A DNA stretch of 64,000 bases from Planktothrix sp. PCC 11201 (GTDB taxonomy: Bacteria; Cyanobacteriota; Cyanobacteriia; Cyanobacteriales; Microcoleaceae). The stretch lies in contig NZ_LT797709.1 of the NCBI RefSeq assembly GCF_900009135.1, positions 1 through 64,000 of the forward strand, in the 5' to 3' direction. Under the pieces are notes generated by a model. That model was not told the DNA's origin and made no database searches. It saw only the letters and a program-made list of their open reading frames with translations. The number at the start of each line of letters is the position of its first letter. Position 1 is the stretch's first letter. Below are positions 36,060-43,807 of this stretch, piece after piece. Both the position numbers and the translations under genes were made by a program.

Positions 36060-37598
36060 ATGACTAACCACCCTCAAAACCCATCCCAACCCCGTCTAAA
36101 AGTTGTTCCTCCTGTGGTTCAAGATACTCCTGTTTCTAAACCTGTAGAAGCACCCGCTCCAGTTTCTCAACCCGCACCTAAGACTTCTAATTCCTTGATA
36201 ATTTGGGGGGTTGTAGTTTTGGGAATTAGTGGTATTGGGATGATTCCAGTTAACCCTAGACTGAGTGGGGAAACAACTATTACTTCAACGGTTGGAGAAC
36301 GTCAGGCTATTACAATGCCTCAAGCGGGTACTTTAATGCTTTCTGTGCGCCCGAATCAAGTTGTTAACCCGGGGGAAATTTTAGGAACAATTTCCAGTCC
36401 AGAGTTAGAAAAACAAATTACTGATTCTCAACAAAAATTAGCCGAGGGTAAGACGATATTAAGTGCGGCACAACAGCAGTTAATTCTTGCTCAATCAAAA
36501 TTAGGAGTTGCTAAAATCCTAGAAGCGAATGCCCAACAACATTTTGATAAAAGACAAGATGAATTAAAGGGAGCTATTTCTGAAAAAGGTTTACCGAAAA
36601 TTCGGGGAATTCAGGAAGAACAGGAGGGAATTGAAAATGAAATCACTGGAATACAACATCAAATTAATGGGATAGGAGATGAAATTTCAGGAATAGAAAG
36701 TGAAATTGAAAAAGTTAAAATTAATATCCAAGGACTAAAAAACCAGTTAACAATAGTAGAAGGTAACCTGAATCGGCTAAAACCTTTAAAGGAACAAGGA
36801 GTATTAGGTGCTTCAGCTTTTGTAAACCCAGAAAAAGAATTTGAAGAACTAACAAGTAAAATTCTTCAGGAAGAACAACAAATCAAAACCCATCAACAGC
36901 AAATTAATCAAAAACGCAATCAAATTCTGCAAATTCAGGAACTAAAAAGTCAGAAAGATCAAACGATTCAAGCTAAATCTGAGCAAATTAATGAAGTCGC
37001 TCAATTAAGTCAAGAGAACTTAGACCAAGCTCAATTTCAAGTTCAACAAAGAATGGCTGAGAGTGTATCATCTCAAAAGGAAGTAGAAGCGGCATTAACT
37101 GAAATTTCACACCAACAGAACTTAGTAACTCAACAAGAAGCTGAATTAAAACGTTTACAGGAACAAAAACAACAGTTAACTCTAAAATCGACTATAGCGG
37201 GAACGGTTACAACTTCTGATTTAGACTTATTGAATAATCGAACTTTAGAAGCGGGGAAAGAAATTTTAACTATTCTAAATTTATCCCAGTTAACAGGATT
37301 AGCAGAAATTCGTCAGGAAGATATTGATTTAATTAATCGGGATTCACCTGTTATCTTTAAACCTCGTCAGGCTGAATTTCATCAGTATCAAGCTCAAATT
37401 GAAGATATTCAACCTGTGATTCAATTCGATGAATCTAAGCAAAAGTCAGTCTTAAAAATTAAAATATCAATTGATAATGCTGATCAAAAATTACAAGCTG
37501 GGTCAACTGGAGAAGCTCATTTTCAGACACCCAAAATGAGAGTTTATCAAGTGATTCAGCGAGAAATATTTAAACTATTCCCTTGGTGGAAACTTTAG
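36060..37598 (+). CDS. HlyD-family periplasmic adaptor
   Basis: The 512-residue protein has a proline-rich cytoplasmic N-terminus, one transmembrane segment (SLIIWGVVVLGISGIGMIPV, about 47-66), a biotinyl-lipoyl half motif (PQAGTLMLSVRPNQVVNPGEIL), a long coiled-coil hairpin (about 120-380, with many Ile/Leu/Gln heptads), the second lipoyl half (LKSTIAGTVTTSDLDLLNNR) and a beta-barrel end. It links an inner-membrane exporter to an outer-membrane channel in other systems. Here the partner is the M50 protease rather than an ABC protein. It lies 36 bases after the M50 gene, so they are one operon. Confidence 0.9.
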   Translation: MTNHPQNPSQPRLKVVPPVVQDTPVSKPVEAPAPVSQPAPKTSNSLIIWGVVVLGISGIGMIPVNPRLSGETTITSTVGERQAITMPQAGTLMLSVRPNQVVNPGEILGTISSPELEKQITDSQQKLAEGKTILSAAQQQLILAQSKLGVAKILEANAQQHFDKRQDELKGAISEKGLPKIRGIQEEQEGIENEITGIQHQINGIGDEISGIESEIEKVKINIQGLKNQLTIVEGNLNRLKPLKEQGVLGASAFVNPEKEFEELTSKILQEEQQIKTHQQQINQKRNQILQIQELKSQKDQTIQAKSEQINEVAQLSQENLDQAQFQVQQRMAESVSSQKEVEAALTEISHQQNLVTQQEAELKRLQEQKQQLTLKSTIAGTVTTSDLDLLNNRTLEAGKEILTILNLSQLTGLAEIRQEDIDLINRDSPVIFKPRQAEFHQYQAQIEDIQPVIQFDESKQKSVLKIKISIDNADQKLQAGSTGEAHFQTPKMRVYQVIQREIFKLFPWWKL

Positions 37599-37660
37599 TT
37601 TTAATATTAATTATTGGCAAAGTAGATAAAGTACAAGACCTGTAAAGACTAACCAAAGTT

Positions 37661-38812
37661 ATGATTACATCCCAGCATCAATATACACTTTTAGCCCCTA
37701 ATATTTTTGGGTTTAAAGGGGGAATTCAAACCTACACTACTTTTTTCTTGCAGGGATTACAATTGATTGACCCTCAAGCAAAATACCAAGTTTTGCTAAA
37801 ATATGATAGGTCTTGTCCTGAAAATCATCAATTTCTACCTCAGACTGAATTTCATGGCTTTGGACGCTTTCCTCGGTGGCTGCAAAGCTGTTTGATGACC
37901 TTCACAATGGTGCAGTTAGCAATTGAAAACCCCTCATTAACCTTCATTTGCACCCACGTTAATTATAGTTGGATTTGCTATTATCTCAAACGTTTATTTA
38001 AAGTTCGGTATTGGGTAATTGCTCATGGGTTAGAAGTTTGGGATTTAAAATCTGTTCAATTGCAAAAAGCTCTCCATAATGCTGATAAAATTATAGCCGT
38101 TAGTAACTATACGCGCGATCGCTTAATTCAAGAACAAAACCTCGATTTTAAACCAGTTATTGTTGTACCGAATACCTTTGACCCCACGCAGTTTCAAATT
38201 GCTCCTAAACCTGAATATTTACTAGATCGTTATAATTTAACTGCTAAACAACCGATTATTTTAAGTGTTACTCGCTTAGGAAAATCAGCCCGCTATAAAG
38301 GATATGATCAAATTTTACAAGCATTAGGATTAATTCGTCAATCTTTCCCCAGTATCCATTATATTTTAGTGGGAAAAGGAGATGATACACCTCGAATTAA
38401 AGATTTAATTAAACATCTGGGTTTAGAATATAATGTTACCTTAACAGGTTTTGTTTCTGATCAAGAATTATGTGATCACTACAATTTATGTGATGTATTT
38501 GCTTTACCCAGTCAGGGAGAGGGATTTGGAATTGTTTATTTAGAAGCATTAGCTTGTGGTAAACCCGTTTTAGCAGGAAATCAAGATGGTGCAGTTGATC
38601 CCTTGTTAGGGGGGGAATTAGGCTGTTTAGTTGATCCAACGGATGTAAAGGCGATCGCTTTAAACCTATTACAAATTTTGCAAGGAATTTACCCAAATCC
38701 TATTTTATATAAACCCCAACAGTTAAGAAAGAACGTTATTAAACAATTTGGAATTGAGTCATTTCAATCTAATCTTAGGCAAATTATGAATATTTTTCCG
38801 GTTCATATTTGA
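37661..38812 (+). CDS. GT4-family glycosyltransferase
   Basis: The 383 residues form a GT-B fold retaining glycosyltransferase. Features are a Gly-rich N-terminal loop (PNIFGFKGGIQTYTTFF), the ILSVTRLGKSARYKGYDQIL segment of the nucleotide-sugar domain, and the donor-binding E-x7-E motif in EGFGIVYLEALACGKPVLAG. There is no signal peptide. It is 62 bases after the HlyD gene and probably the last gene of the operon. The sugar and acceptor are unknown; exopolysaccharide or a glycosylated exported product are options. Confidence 0.9.
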   Translation: MITSQHQYTLLAPNIFGFKGGIQTYTTFFLQGLQLIDPQAKYQVLLKYDRSCPENHQFLPQTEFHGFGRFPRWLQSCLMTFTMVQLAIENPSLTFICTHVNYSWICYYLKRLFKVRYWVIAHGLEVWDLKSVQLQKALHNADKIIAVSNYTRDRLIQEQNLDFKPVIVVPNTFDPTQFQIAPKPEYLLDRYNLTAKQPIILSVTRLGKSARYKGYDQILQALGLIRQSFPSIHYILVGKGDDTPRIKDLIKHLGLEYNVTLTGFVSDQELCDHYNLCDVFALPSQGEGFGIVYLEALACGKPVLAGNQDGAVDPLLGGELGCLVDPTDVKAIALNLLQILQGIYPNPILYKPQQLRKNVIKQFGIESFQSNLRQIMNIFPVHI

Positions 38813-38841
38813 GTGATTCAATGATCAATTATTCTACTTTC

Positions 38842-39771
38842 TTAATACTCCAAATTTGCTCGCGCATTCCGACGCCACATTTGCGGTTTAATACGTCTTA
38901 AAGCAGAAGCGCGAAATCGTTGATCCCATTCGGTTTCAGAAAGTTCGGCTAATTCCGTTAATTTAGGGGCAATATTTTCAGGATAGGGTTGAAATTCTAT
39001 AACGTCTGTTTCCTGGGAAAAACGTTGATTCCAAGGACAAACTTCTTGACAAATATCACATCCGGCGACCCAACCGTTTAAGTTTTTGCTAATATTTTCG
39101 GGTAAGGTTTCTGCCCGATTTTCGATGGTATGATAGGCAATACAACGGTTAGCATCTACTACAAAGGGTTGAGTAATTGCGCCCGTGGGACAGGCTTCTA
39201 AACATCGGGTACAAGTGCCACAATGTTGAGTATGGGGAGGATCGGGCGTGAGGGTTAAATTAGTTAAAATTTCCCCTAAAAATACCCAAGATCCGTATTT
39301 TGTGGTAATCAAATTACTGTTTTTAGAAATCCATCCAATTCCTGCTTTTTCCGCCCAAACTTTATCTTGAATTGGCCCGGTATCGGCATAATATCGGGCT
39401 TGAATTCCAGGTGCTTGTTGTTGTAACCATTCGGAAAAAGTCTTTAATTTTTTATGTAAAACCCTATGATAATCTCGTCCCCGGGCGTAACGGGAAATTT
39501 TACCCAATTCGGGATTTTCTGGTTGTTGATCGGGGGTATAATAGTTGAGTGCTACACAAATAGCCGATGCCACTTCTGGCATTAACTGACGAATATTTTG
39601 GCGTTTGGGGCTATTCATCCATGCCATATCCGCCGCATATCCTTGATCTAACCAAGATTGCAGATGTTGACGGTTTTCTTCCGTTTCAGTGATAGCTGCA
39701 ATACCAACTTGATGAAATCCCAAATCTAGGGCTTTTTGTTTAACTAGATTGGTGTTAATTGCTGAATTCAT
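38842..39771 (-). CDS. queG: Epoxyqueuosine reductase QueG
   Basis: QueG performs the last step of queuosine synthesis in tRNA, reducing epoxyqueuosine with cobalamin and iron-sulfur clusters. Two 4Fe-4S motifs are clear: [12 protein letters not shown] and [11 protein letters not shown]. The N-terminal domain has the [16 protein letters not shown] segment and the middle the [20 protein letters not shown] active-site region. Met10 of the longest frame (39771) is the likely start, giving 309 residues. The C-terminal HEAT-like part is short, as in cyanobacterial forms. Confidence 0.93.
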   Translation of the reverse strand: MNSAINTNLVKQKALDLGFHQVGIAAITETEENRQHLQSWLDQGYAADMAWMNSPKRQNIRQLMPEVASAICVALNYYTPDQQPENPELGKISRYARGRDYHRVLHKKLKTFSEWLQQQAPGIQARYYADTGPIQDKVWAEKAGIGWISKNSNLITTKYGSWVFLGEILTNLTLTPDPPHTQHCGTCTRCLEACPTGAITQPFVVDANRCIAYHTIENRAETLPENISKNLNGWVAGCDICQEVCPWNQRFSQETDVIEFQPYPENIAPKLTELAELSETEWDQRFRASALRRIKPQMWRRNARANLEY

Positions 39772-39923
39772 AGAGACAAGAAGGAAGCACAAAGACACGA
39801 AGACACAAAGAAAGGGAAAGGGGTTTTAATGGGGTAATTAATATTTATTTAAAAAAACTAATGGGGACACAGAAGGAGAAAATTTACCATTCCTTCTGTC
39901 TCCTGTTTGTATTGAATCAGCGC

Positions 39924-40355
39924 CTATGCTTTCGGGGTTTTATCGGGTAAACTCGCTTGTAATTTCAAACAATTGCCACCTTCAATTTGTAAAGAATAAT
40001 CCACCCGATCCATTAGTCGATTCATAATTAACCAACCATAACCATTTTCTTGTTTATCTTCTGGTTTAGGCGGATTATAATTATCGATTTCATAACCGGT
40101 ACCGTGATCCCAAATTTCTAAAGAAATATCTCGTTCTTGTAATTCTAAACGAACCATCACAGGAAGATGGGGTTTATCGCGGTGAGCATGACGGATGACG
40201 TTGGAGTAAGCTTCTGCAAGGACAAGGCGAAACCGATTTGACTGACGGGGCCAATCCACATGATCTCCTAGTTCGACTTCCAAACTGCTCAATAACCAGT
40301 TTTCAACGATGGTTAAAAACCTAATATCGCTTGGCACTTGAAGCTCAGTTTTCAT
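39924..40355 (-). CDS. Anti-sigma-type serine kinase (RsbW/SpoIIAB-like HATPase)
   Basis: The 143 residues are a GHKL ATPase domain: N box LAEAYSNVIRHAH, G1 LEIWDHGTGYE and G2 ENGYGWLIMNRLMD. Such proteins phosphorylate a STAS anti-anti-sigma factor and, in the unphosphorylated-partner state, release their target. The gene overlaps the upstream REC-GAF-PP2C gene by 11 bases, so kinase and phosphatase are made together. The third member, a STAS protein, is absent nearby; the nearest STAS domain in the window is in the sugar transferase at 59741-60745. Confidence 0.88.
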   Translation of the reverse strand: MKTELQVPSDIRFLTIVENWLLSSLEVELGDHVDWPRQSNRFRLVLAEAYSNVIRHAHRDKPHLPVMVRLELQERDISLEIWDHGTGYEIDNYNPPKPEDKQENGYGWLIMNRLMDRVDYSLQIEGGNCLKLQASLPDKTPKA

Positions 40356-42036
40356 CGGTCAACAAAACCTCCAGAGAGAGTATAGTCTGATCATCTTCCT
40401 GAACGGGATTATGTTCTCGGATAGCGGCTAATAAGCCATCTAAATTTAGTTTTTCTTGCTGTTGGAGTAACTTCCAAAGTCCCTCCTGTTGCAACATTGA
40501 ACGAATGGCGGGACTGCCATCGGTTGTTTCTTGCACCACTGTAGCTTCAGTAATCCCATCACTAGTTACTAAAAAGATATCACCGGGGTTGAGGGTAAGA
40601 CTGTCTCCTTTGCCCCTCCAGACAGGAAGAATTCCTAAAGGAATCCCACGGGTCTTGAGAAACAACGGTTCGACAGGAACAGAGGGATTCGGGTGATTTT
40701 CCCCCAGGTTACTCTCCAGCCTTGACCAAACCAAGGGATAAATATGTCCAGCATTGGCATAGGCTAAATATCCCGTAGAGGGCGTGTAACGAGCCACAAC
40801 CATTGTAATAAAGTGATTATTACTGACTAAATCATCGGACAAAATGCTATTAAGATTTTGCATGACTTGATCGGGTTCGGGGGACGTTTCCACGGAAAGT
40901 TCCCGACGCATCACCGAAATCGCACTGGCCATAAATAGGGCGGCCGGAACTCCTTTACCCGATACATCCCCCAAACCGACCCAAATATCTCCCTGGGGAT
41001 GGGTAAAGACTTCAAAGAAATCTCCCCCCACCTCCCGGGCTGGATGACAACAGGCTTGTACCCGCAGGGTCTCAAACTCTGGCCAACTTTGACGCAGGAG
41101 ATTATTTTGAATTTGACTGGCGACCTTGAGTTCGTTCTGCATCTGTTCGGCTAACTCTACCGTGCGTTGATAGAGTTTGGCCTGGGACAGCGCTAAGGAT
41201 GCCTGTTCGGAAACGACTTCCAACAGTTGAATATCATCCTCTGACCAAGGAGAGGAACTGTTTTCTTGATAAAGGGCTAAAACCGCCAATAAATCATGTT
41301 GATAGGTCAGGGGTAAAACGATTTGACTAACTGGGTTAGAGTTTTCCCCCTGTTGAATTTCAATTTCTCGACTTTCTAAGACCCCTTGCATTGAGGTTTC
41401 CAGTTGAGATAACCAAGTTTGGACATTCTCTGTTTCTCCCCCATAGGAAAAAGTTTGAGCCGAAAGTTTCCCCGTTTCAGCCGAGCGAATACAGCAGCCC
41501 GTGGCATTAAAGGTTTCTCCCAGGGTGCGAACAATGGTCTGGAGCATACTGGAGTAGTCGAGGGACTCTCGCAGGGCGCTGACAACATCGTTATAAAGAG
41601 ATTCCCGACGCAGAGCGCGCCGCAGGGTGTTTGTCCTTTGTTTGAAGAATTTGTATGTTTCCGAAGCTTGTTGAATTACAGACTTGAGTTCTTCGGGATT
41701 CCAAGGTTTGGTGATATATTTGAAAACTTGGCCAGAGTTAATCGCTTCCACGAGGTCTTCGACATCCGTATATCCGGTTAACAGAATCCGAATGGTGTCT
41801 GGAAAACGTTCAACGGTTTTACCGAGAAATTCGGTTCCGTTCATTTCTGGCATTCGTTGATCAGAAATAATCACAGCCATTTCACCCTCGTCGTCGAGAA
41901 TTTGCAGAGCTTTGAGGGCGCTGTCGGCCTTGAACACTTGGAAGTCCCGGCGAAATGTCCGAAACAACAAATCTAAGTTGTCTGGTTCGTCATCGACGAC
42001 CATGAGTTTCAGCTTTCGACCATCTCCCCGACTCAT
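40345..42036 (-). CDS. Response regulator with GAF and PP2C (RsbU/SpoIIE-type) phosphatase domains
   Basis: The 563 residues comprise a REC domain (about 8-125) with DD at 15-16, phospho-acceptor Asp59 (ISDQRMPEMNG) and Lys of YITKPWNPEE; a GAF domain (about 150-295); a helical linker; and a SpoIIE-type PP2C domain (about 320-555) with VGGDFFEVF, GLGDVSGKGVPAALFMA and SDGITEA. It should dephosphorylate a STAS protein when phosphorylated by an unseen histidine kinase or when its GAF domain binds a ligand. It is co-transcribed with the anti-sigma-type kinase downstream. Confidence 0.93.
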   Translation of the reverse strand: MSRGDGRKLKLMVVDDEPDNLDLLFRTFRRDFQVFKADSALKALQILDDEGEMAVIISDQRMPEMNGTEFLGKTVERFPDTIRILLTGYTDVEDLVEAINSGQVFKYITKPWNPEELKSVIQQASETYKFFKQRTNTLRRALRRESLYNDVVSALRESLDYSSMLQTIVRTLGETFNATGCCIRSAETGKLSAQTFSYGGETENVQTWLSQLETSMQGVLESREIEIQQGENSNPVSQIVLPLTYQHDLLAVLALYQENSSSPWSEDDIQLLEVVSEQASLALSQAKLYQRTVELAEQMQNELKVASQIQNNLLRQSWPEFETLRVQACCHPAREVGGDFFEVFTHPQGDIWVGLGDVSGKGVPAALFMASAISVMRRELSVETSPEPDQVMQNLNSILSDDLVSNNHFITMVVARYTPSTGYLAYANAGHIYPLVWSRLESNLGENHPNPSVPVEPLFLKTRGIPLGILPVWRGKGDSLTLNPGDIFLVTSDGITEATVVQETTDGSPAIRSMLQQEGLWKLLQQQEKLNLDGLLAAIREHNPVQEDDQTILSLEVLLTDEN

Positions 42037-42126
42037 GCGATTCTCTACTCCCAGATGAACAGATCAGGTGTTACTCATCTTATCAAAGAAACGGGTGCAA
42101 AACCCCGAACCAAGAATACTCCTACT

Positions 42127-42384
42127 CTATAGATGGGGTTTCGGTAAAATACGGACGAATTTAACAATTTGACCGGTGACTTCAATTCCGATTAAATGAT
42201 TTTCTAAAGTAAATCGATAAAAAATAGCACTGGAACCTAAAGCTTTAAGTTCGGGTAAATCTTTGATATTGTTAACATCTTTAAATTCGACAAACACAAA
42301 ATGATAGACCCTAGAATAAGCTGATGCTTCTAAGTTCATCAGGTCATGGATAAAAGAACGACCATAGCGAACATCGAGAGTCAC
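42127..42384 (-). CDS. RelE-like toxin candidate
   Basis: The 85-residue protein has the RelE-like order of a helical N-terminus (SFIHDLMNL), then KDLPELKALG, a strand pair with YRFTLENHLIGIEV and a terminal IVKFVRILPKPHL. It starts at GTG 42384, 15 bases after the gene upstream on the minus strand. The assignment rests on fold pattern and pairing only; the usual catalytic Arg/Tyr/His set is not complete. Confidence 0.6.
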   Translation of the reverse strand: MTLDVRYGRSFIHDLMNLEASAYSRVYHFVFVEFKDVNNIKDLPELKALGSSAIFYRFTLENHLIGIEVTGQIVKFVRILPKPHL

Positions 42385-42399
42385 AACAGGGTTATTTAT

Positions 42400-42666
42400 T
42401 TACTCATTCACTTTGGGCATGGGACGATAGGTCGGATGTTCTGGATGGGTAGTTGTTGATCGATTATACTCAAAATGCAGCATTTCTAAGGCTTCATCAT
42501 AGGTTAAGGAATCCCCTGGTCTGAGGCTTTCCTTGGCTTCTTGAATGGCTTTGAGCATATAGGTATCATAAATTAGGGTTTGCAGGGATTTCCATGCTTT
42601 TCCTAAGTCTTCTTCGGAGATCTGATCCACTAAGTAGTGCAGTTTTTTTCTAAGCGGATTTATCAT
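42400..42666 (-). CDS. Antitoxin candidate paired with the RelE-like protein
   Basis: The 88-residue protein starts MINPLRKKLHYLVDQISEED; a longer frame from 42702 is less likely. It has two helical segments, a middle with DSLTYDEALEML and a polar, Pro-rich C-terminus (THPEHPTYRPMPKVNE). Its place directly before the RelE-like gene suggests the antitoxin, though no DNA-binding motif is obvious. Confidence 0.6.
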   Translation of the reverse strand: MINPLRKKLHYLVDQISEEDLGKAWKSLQTLIYDTYMLKAIQEAKESLRPGDSLTYDEALEMLHFEYNRSTTTHPEHPTYRPMPKVNE

Positions 42667-42732
42667 TTTTACAGTTAAAATCCCGACTTGGGTAGTCTGC
42701 ACCTACTATCTTATCATTTGTGGGATCAATTT

Positions 42733-42978
42733 TCAATTTGTGAAGTGCCGTTTAAAACGGGGATCAAGATCGGCTTTTTTGTTCCGATTACACTGAAAAC
42801 ACAAGGTTTGTAAATTACTAATATCGTTAGTTCCCCCTTTAGCCAAGGGAATAATATGATCAATAGTTAATTGGGCTTCATTTTCTCTTTTACCACAACT
42901 TTTACACTGATAATTGTCCCGTCCAAATACATAGGTTCTGACTTCTGGAGGAATAAAAATTCTGGGGGTTTTATTCAT
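42733..42978 (-). CDS. HNH endonuclease domain protein
   Basis: This is a stand-alone 81-residue HNH nuclease. Two zinc-binding CxxC pairs (CKSCG and CFQC) frame the core LTIDHIIPLAKGGTNDISNL, with Asp-His and the later Asn of the ISNLQTLC helix. The N-terminus (FIPPEVRTYVFGRDNYQC) is typical of cyanobacterial HNH proteins. No intron, intein or restriction partner is adjacent. Confidence 0.88.
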   Translation of the reverse strand: MNKTPRIFIPPEVRTYVFGRDNYQCKSCGKRENEAQLTIDHIIPLAKGGTNDISNLQTLCFQCNRNKKADLDPRFKRHFTN

Positions 42979-43024
42979 GGTTTTACCTTCACTTTAACCG
43001 TTGTTATATTCTCTAATTAATTAT

Positions 43025-43100
43025 ATAGCAAACAGGGAACACTTCGACACTTCGACAAGCTCAGTGCAAAGCAGGGAACAGGGAACACCGGATAATAATT
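43025..43100. repeat. CAGGGAA heptamers and a dispersed CTTCGACAAGCTCAG element
   Basis: Degenerate CAGGGAACA units flank ACTTCGACAAGCTCAGTG, a short sequence that from memory is dispersed in several cyanobacterial genomes. It is non-coding and lies between two small minus-strand genes. Confidence 0.5.
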
Positions 43101-43170
43101 CTGGTTGTTTAATATCAGTATTAAAGTGTTACAACCTATTTAAGATTGTTATATTTCCTAACACCATCCT

Positions 43171-43659
43171 TTAAAACTCCCCCAATTTTGACTTAATCAT
43201 CAAATCAAGATTCTGCCAATCTTCAAGATTAGATTGAGACAATGACAAATATTTTTCCGAACCCAATTTTAATCTATTTTCCATCTCAGCATATAGGTTA
43301 CGACTGTTAGCGGTGGGACAGGTAAAAGAATATTCAACCAAAGCAAAATTCAGGGCAAACCATAGGTAATAAATCAATTGTACATTCCGATCACTTTCTA
43401 ATTTACCTAAAGAATTATAGATAGCTGATGCAATTCTCCCAAATTCATTTTCTGCCTTAGTATTAGTTGCGCCAATTTCAGCAACAAGATCATAGTTTAA
43501 ATCAGAATATTGATTTTTGGCTTTAGTCCAAAATTTATTAAACAGTTCATCGCTATTCACTTTTCTGGGATTTTCTCGACTATTAATACTGCTACAAATT
43601 TCGTTTATTAGATCATCAATTGCAAAATATAAGGTGTAAATTTTTTCTATGTTATTCAT
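43171..43659 (-). CDS. Unknown helical protein
   Basis: The 162-residue soluble protein is Asn-, Leu- and Glu-rich and predicted all-helical. It has no motif I recognise. Segments such as [20 protein letters not shown] and [20 protein letters not shown] suggest a helical bundle. The AT-rich composition is like the neighbouring accessory genes. Function unknown. Confidence 0.6.
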   Translation of the reverse strand: MNNIEKIYTLYFAIDDLINEICSSINSRENPRKVNSDELFNKFWTKAKNQYSDLNYDLVAEIGATNTKAENEFGRIASAIYNSLGKLESDRNVQLIYYLWFALNFALVEYSFTCPTANSRNLYAEMENRLKLGSEKYLSLSQSNLEDWQNLDLMIKSKLGEF

Positions 43660-43763
43660 GGTTGTTTATGAAAGTATAAGTTAGGGACAATAGGGAATAT
43701 AGCAAGTCTAAATTAGTTCTCTAATTTGTCAACATTAAAAGAAGTATTATAAATCGGTGTAGC

Positions 43764-43798
43764 AAAAACCCCAGATTCTCAAATAAACCGGGGTTTTT
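43764..43798. terminator. Intrinsic terminator after the dynamin-like gene
   Basis: AAAAACCCC (43764-43772) pairs with GGGGTTTTT (43790-43798) around a 17-base loop, nine bases past the stop codon of the minus-strand gene. A/T tracts lie on both sides, so it can terminate from either direction. Confidence 0.8.
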
Positions 43799-43807
43799 AG
43801 AGTCTAA

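Noticed and set aside
41419-41781. 120-residue plus-strand frame opposite the REC-GAF-PP2C gene
   Set aside because: It is a shadow frame inside a well-supported gene with no domain match by eye.
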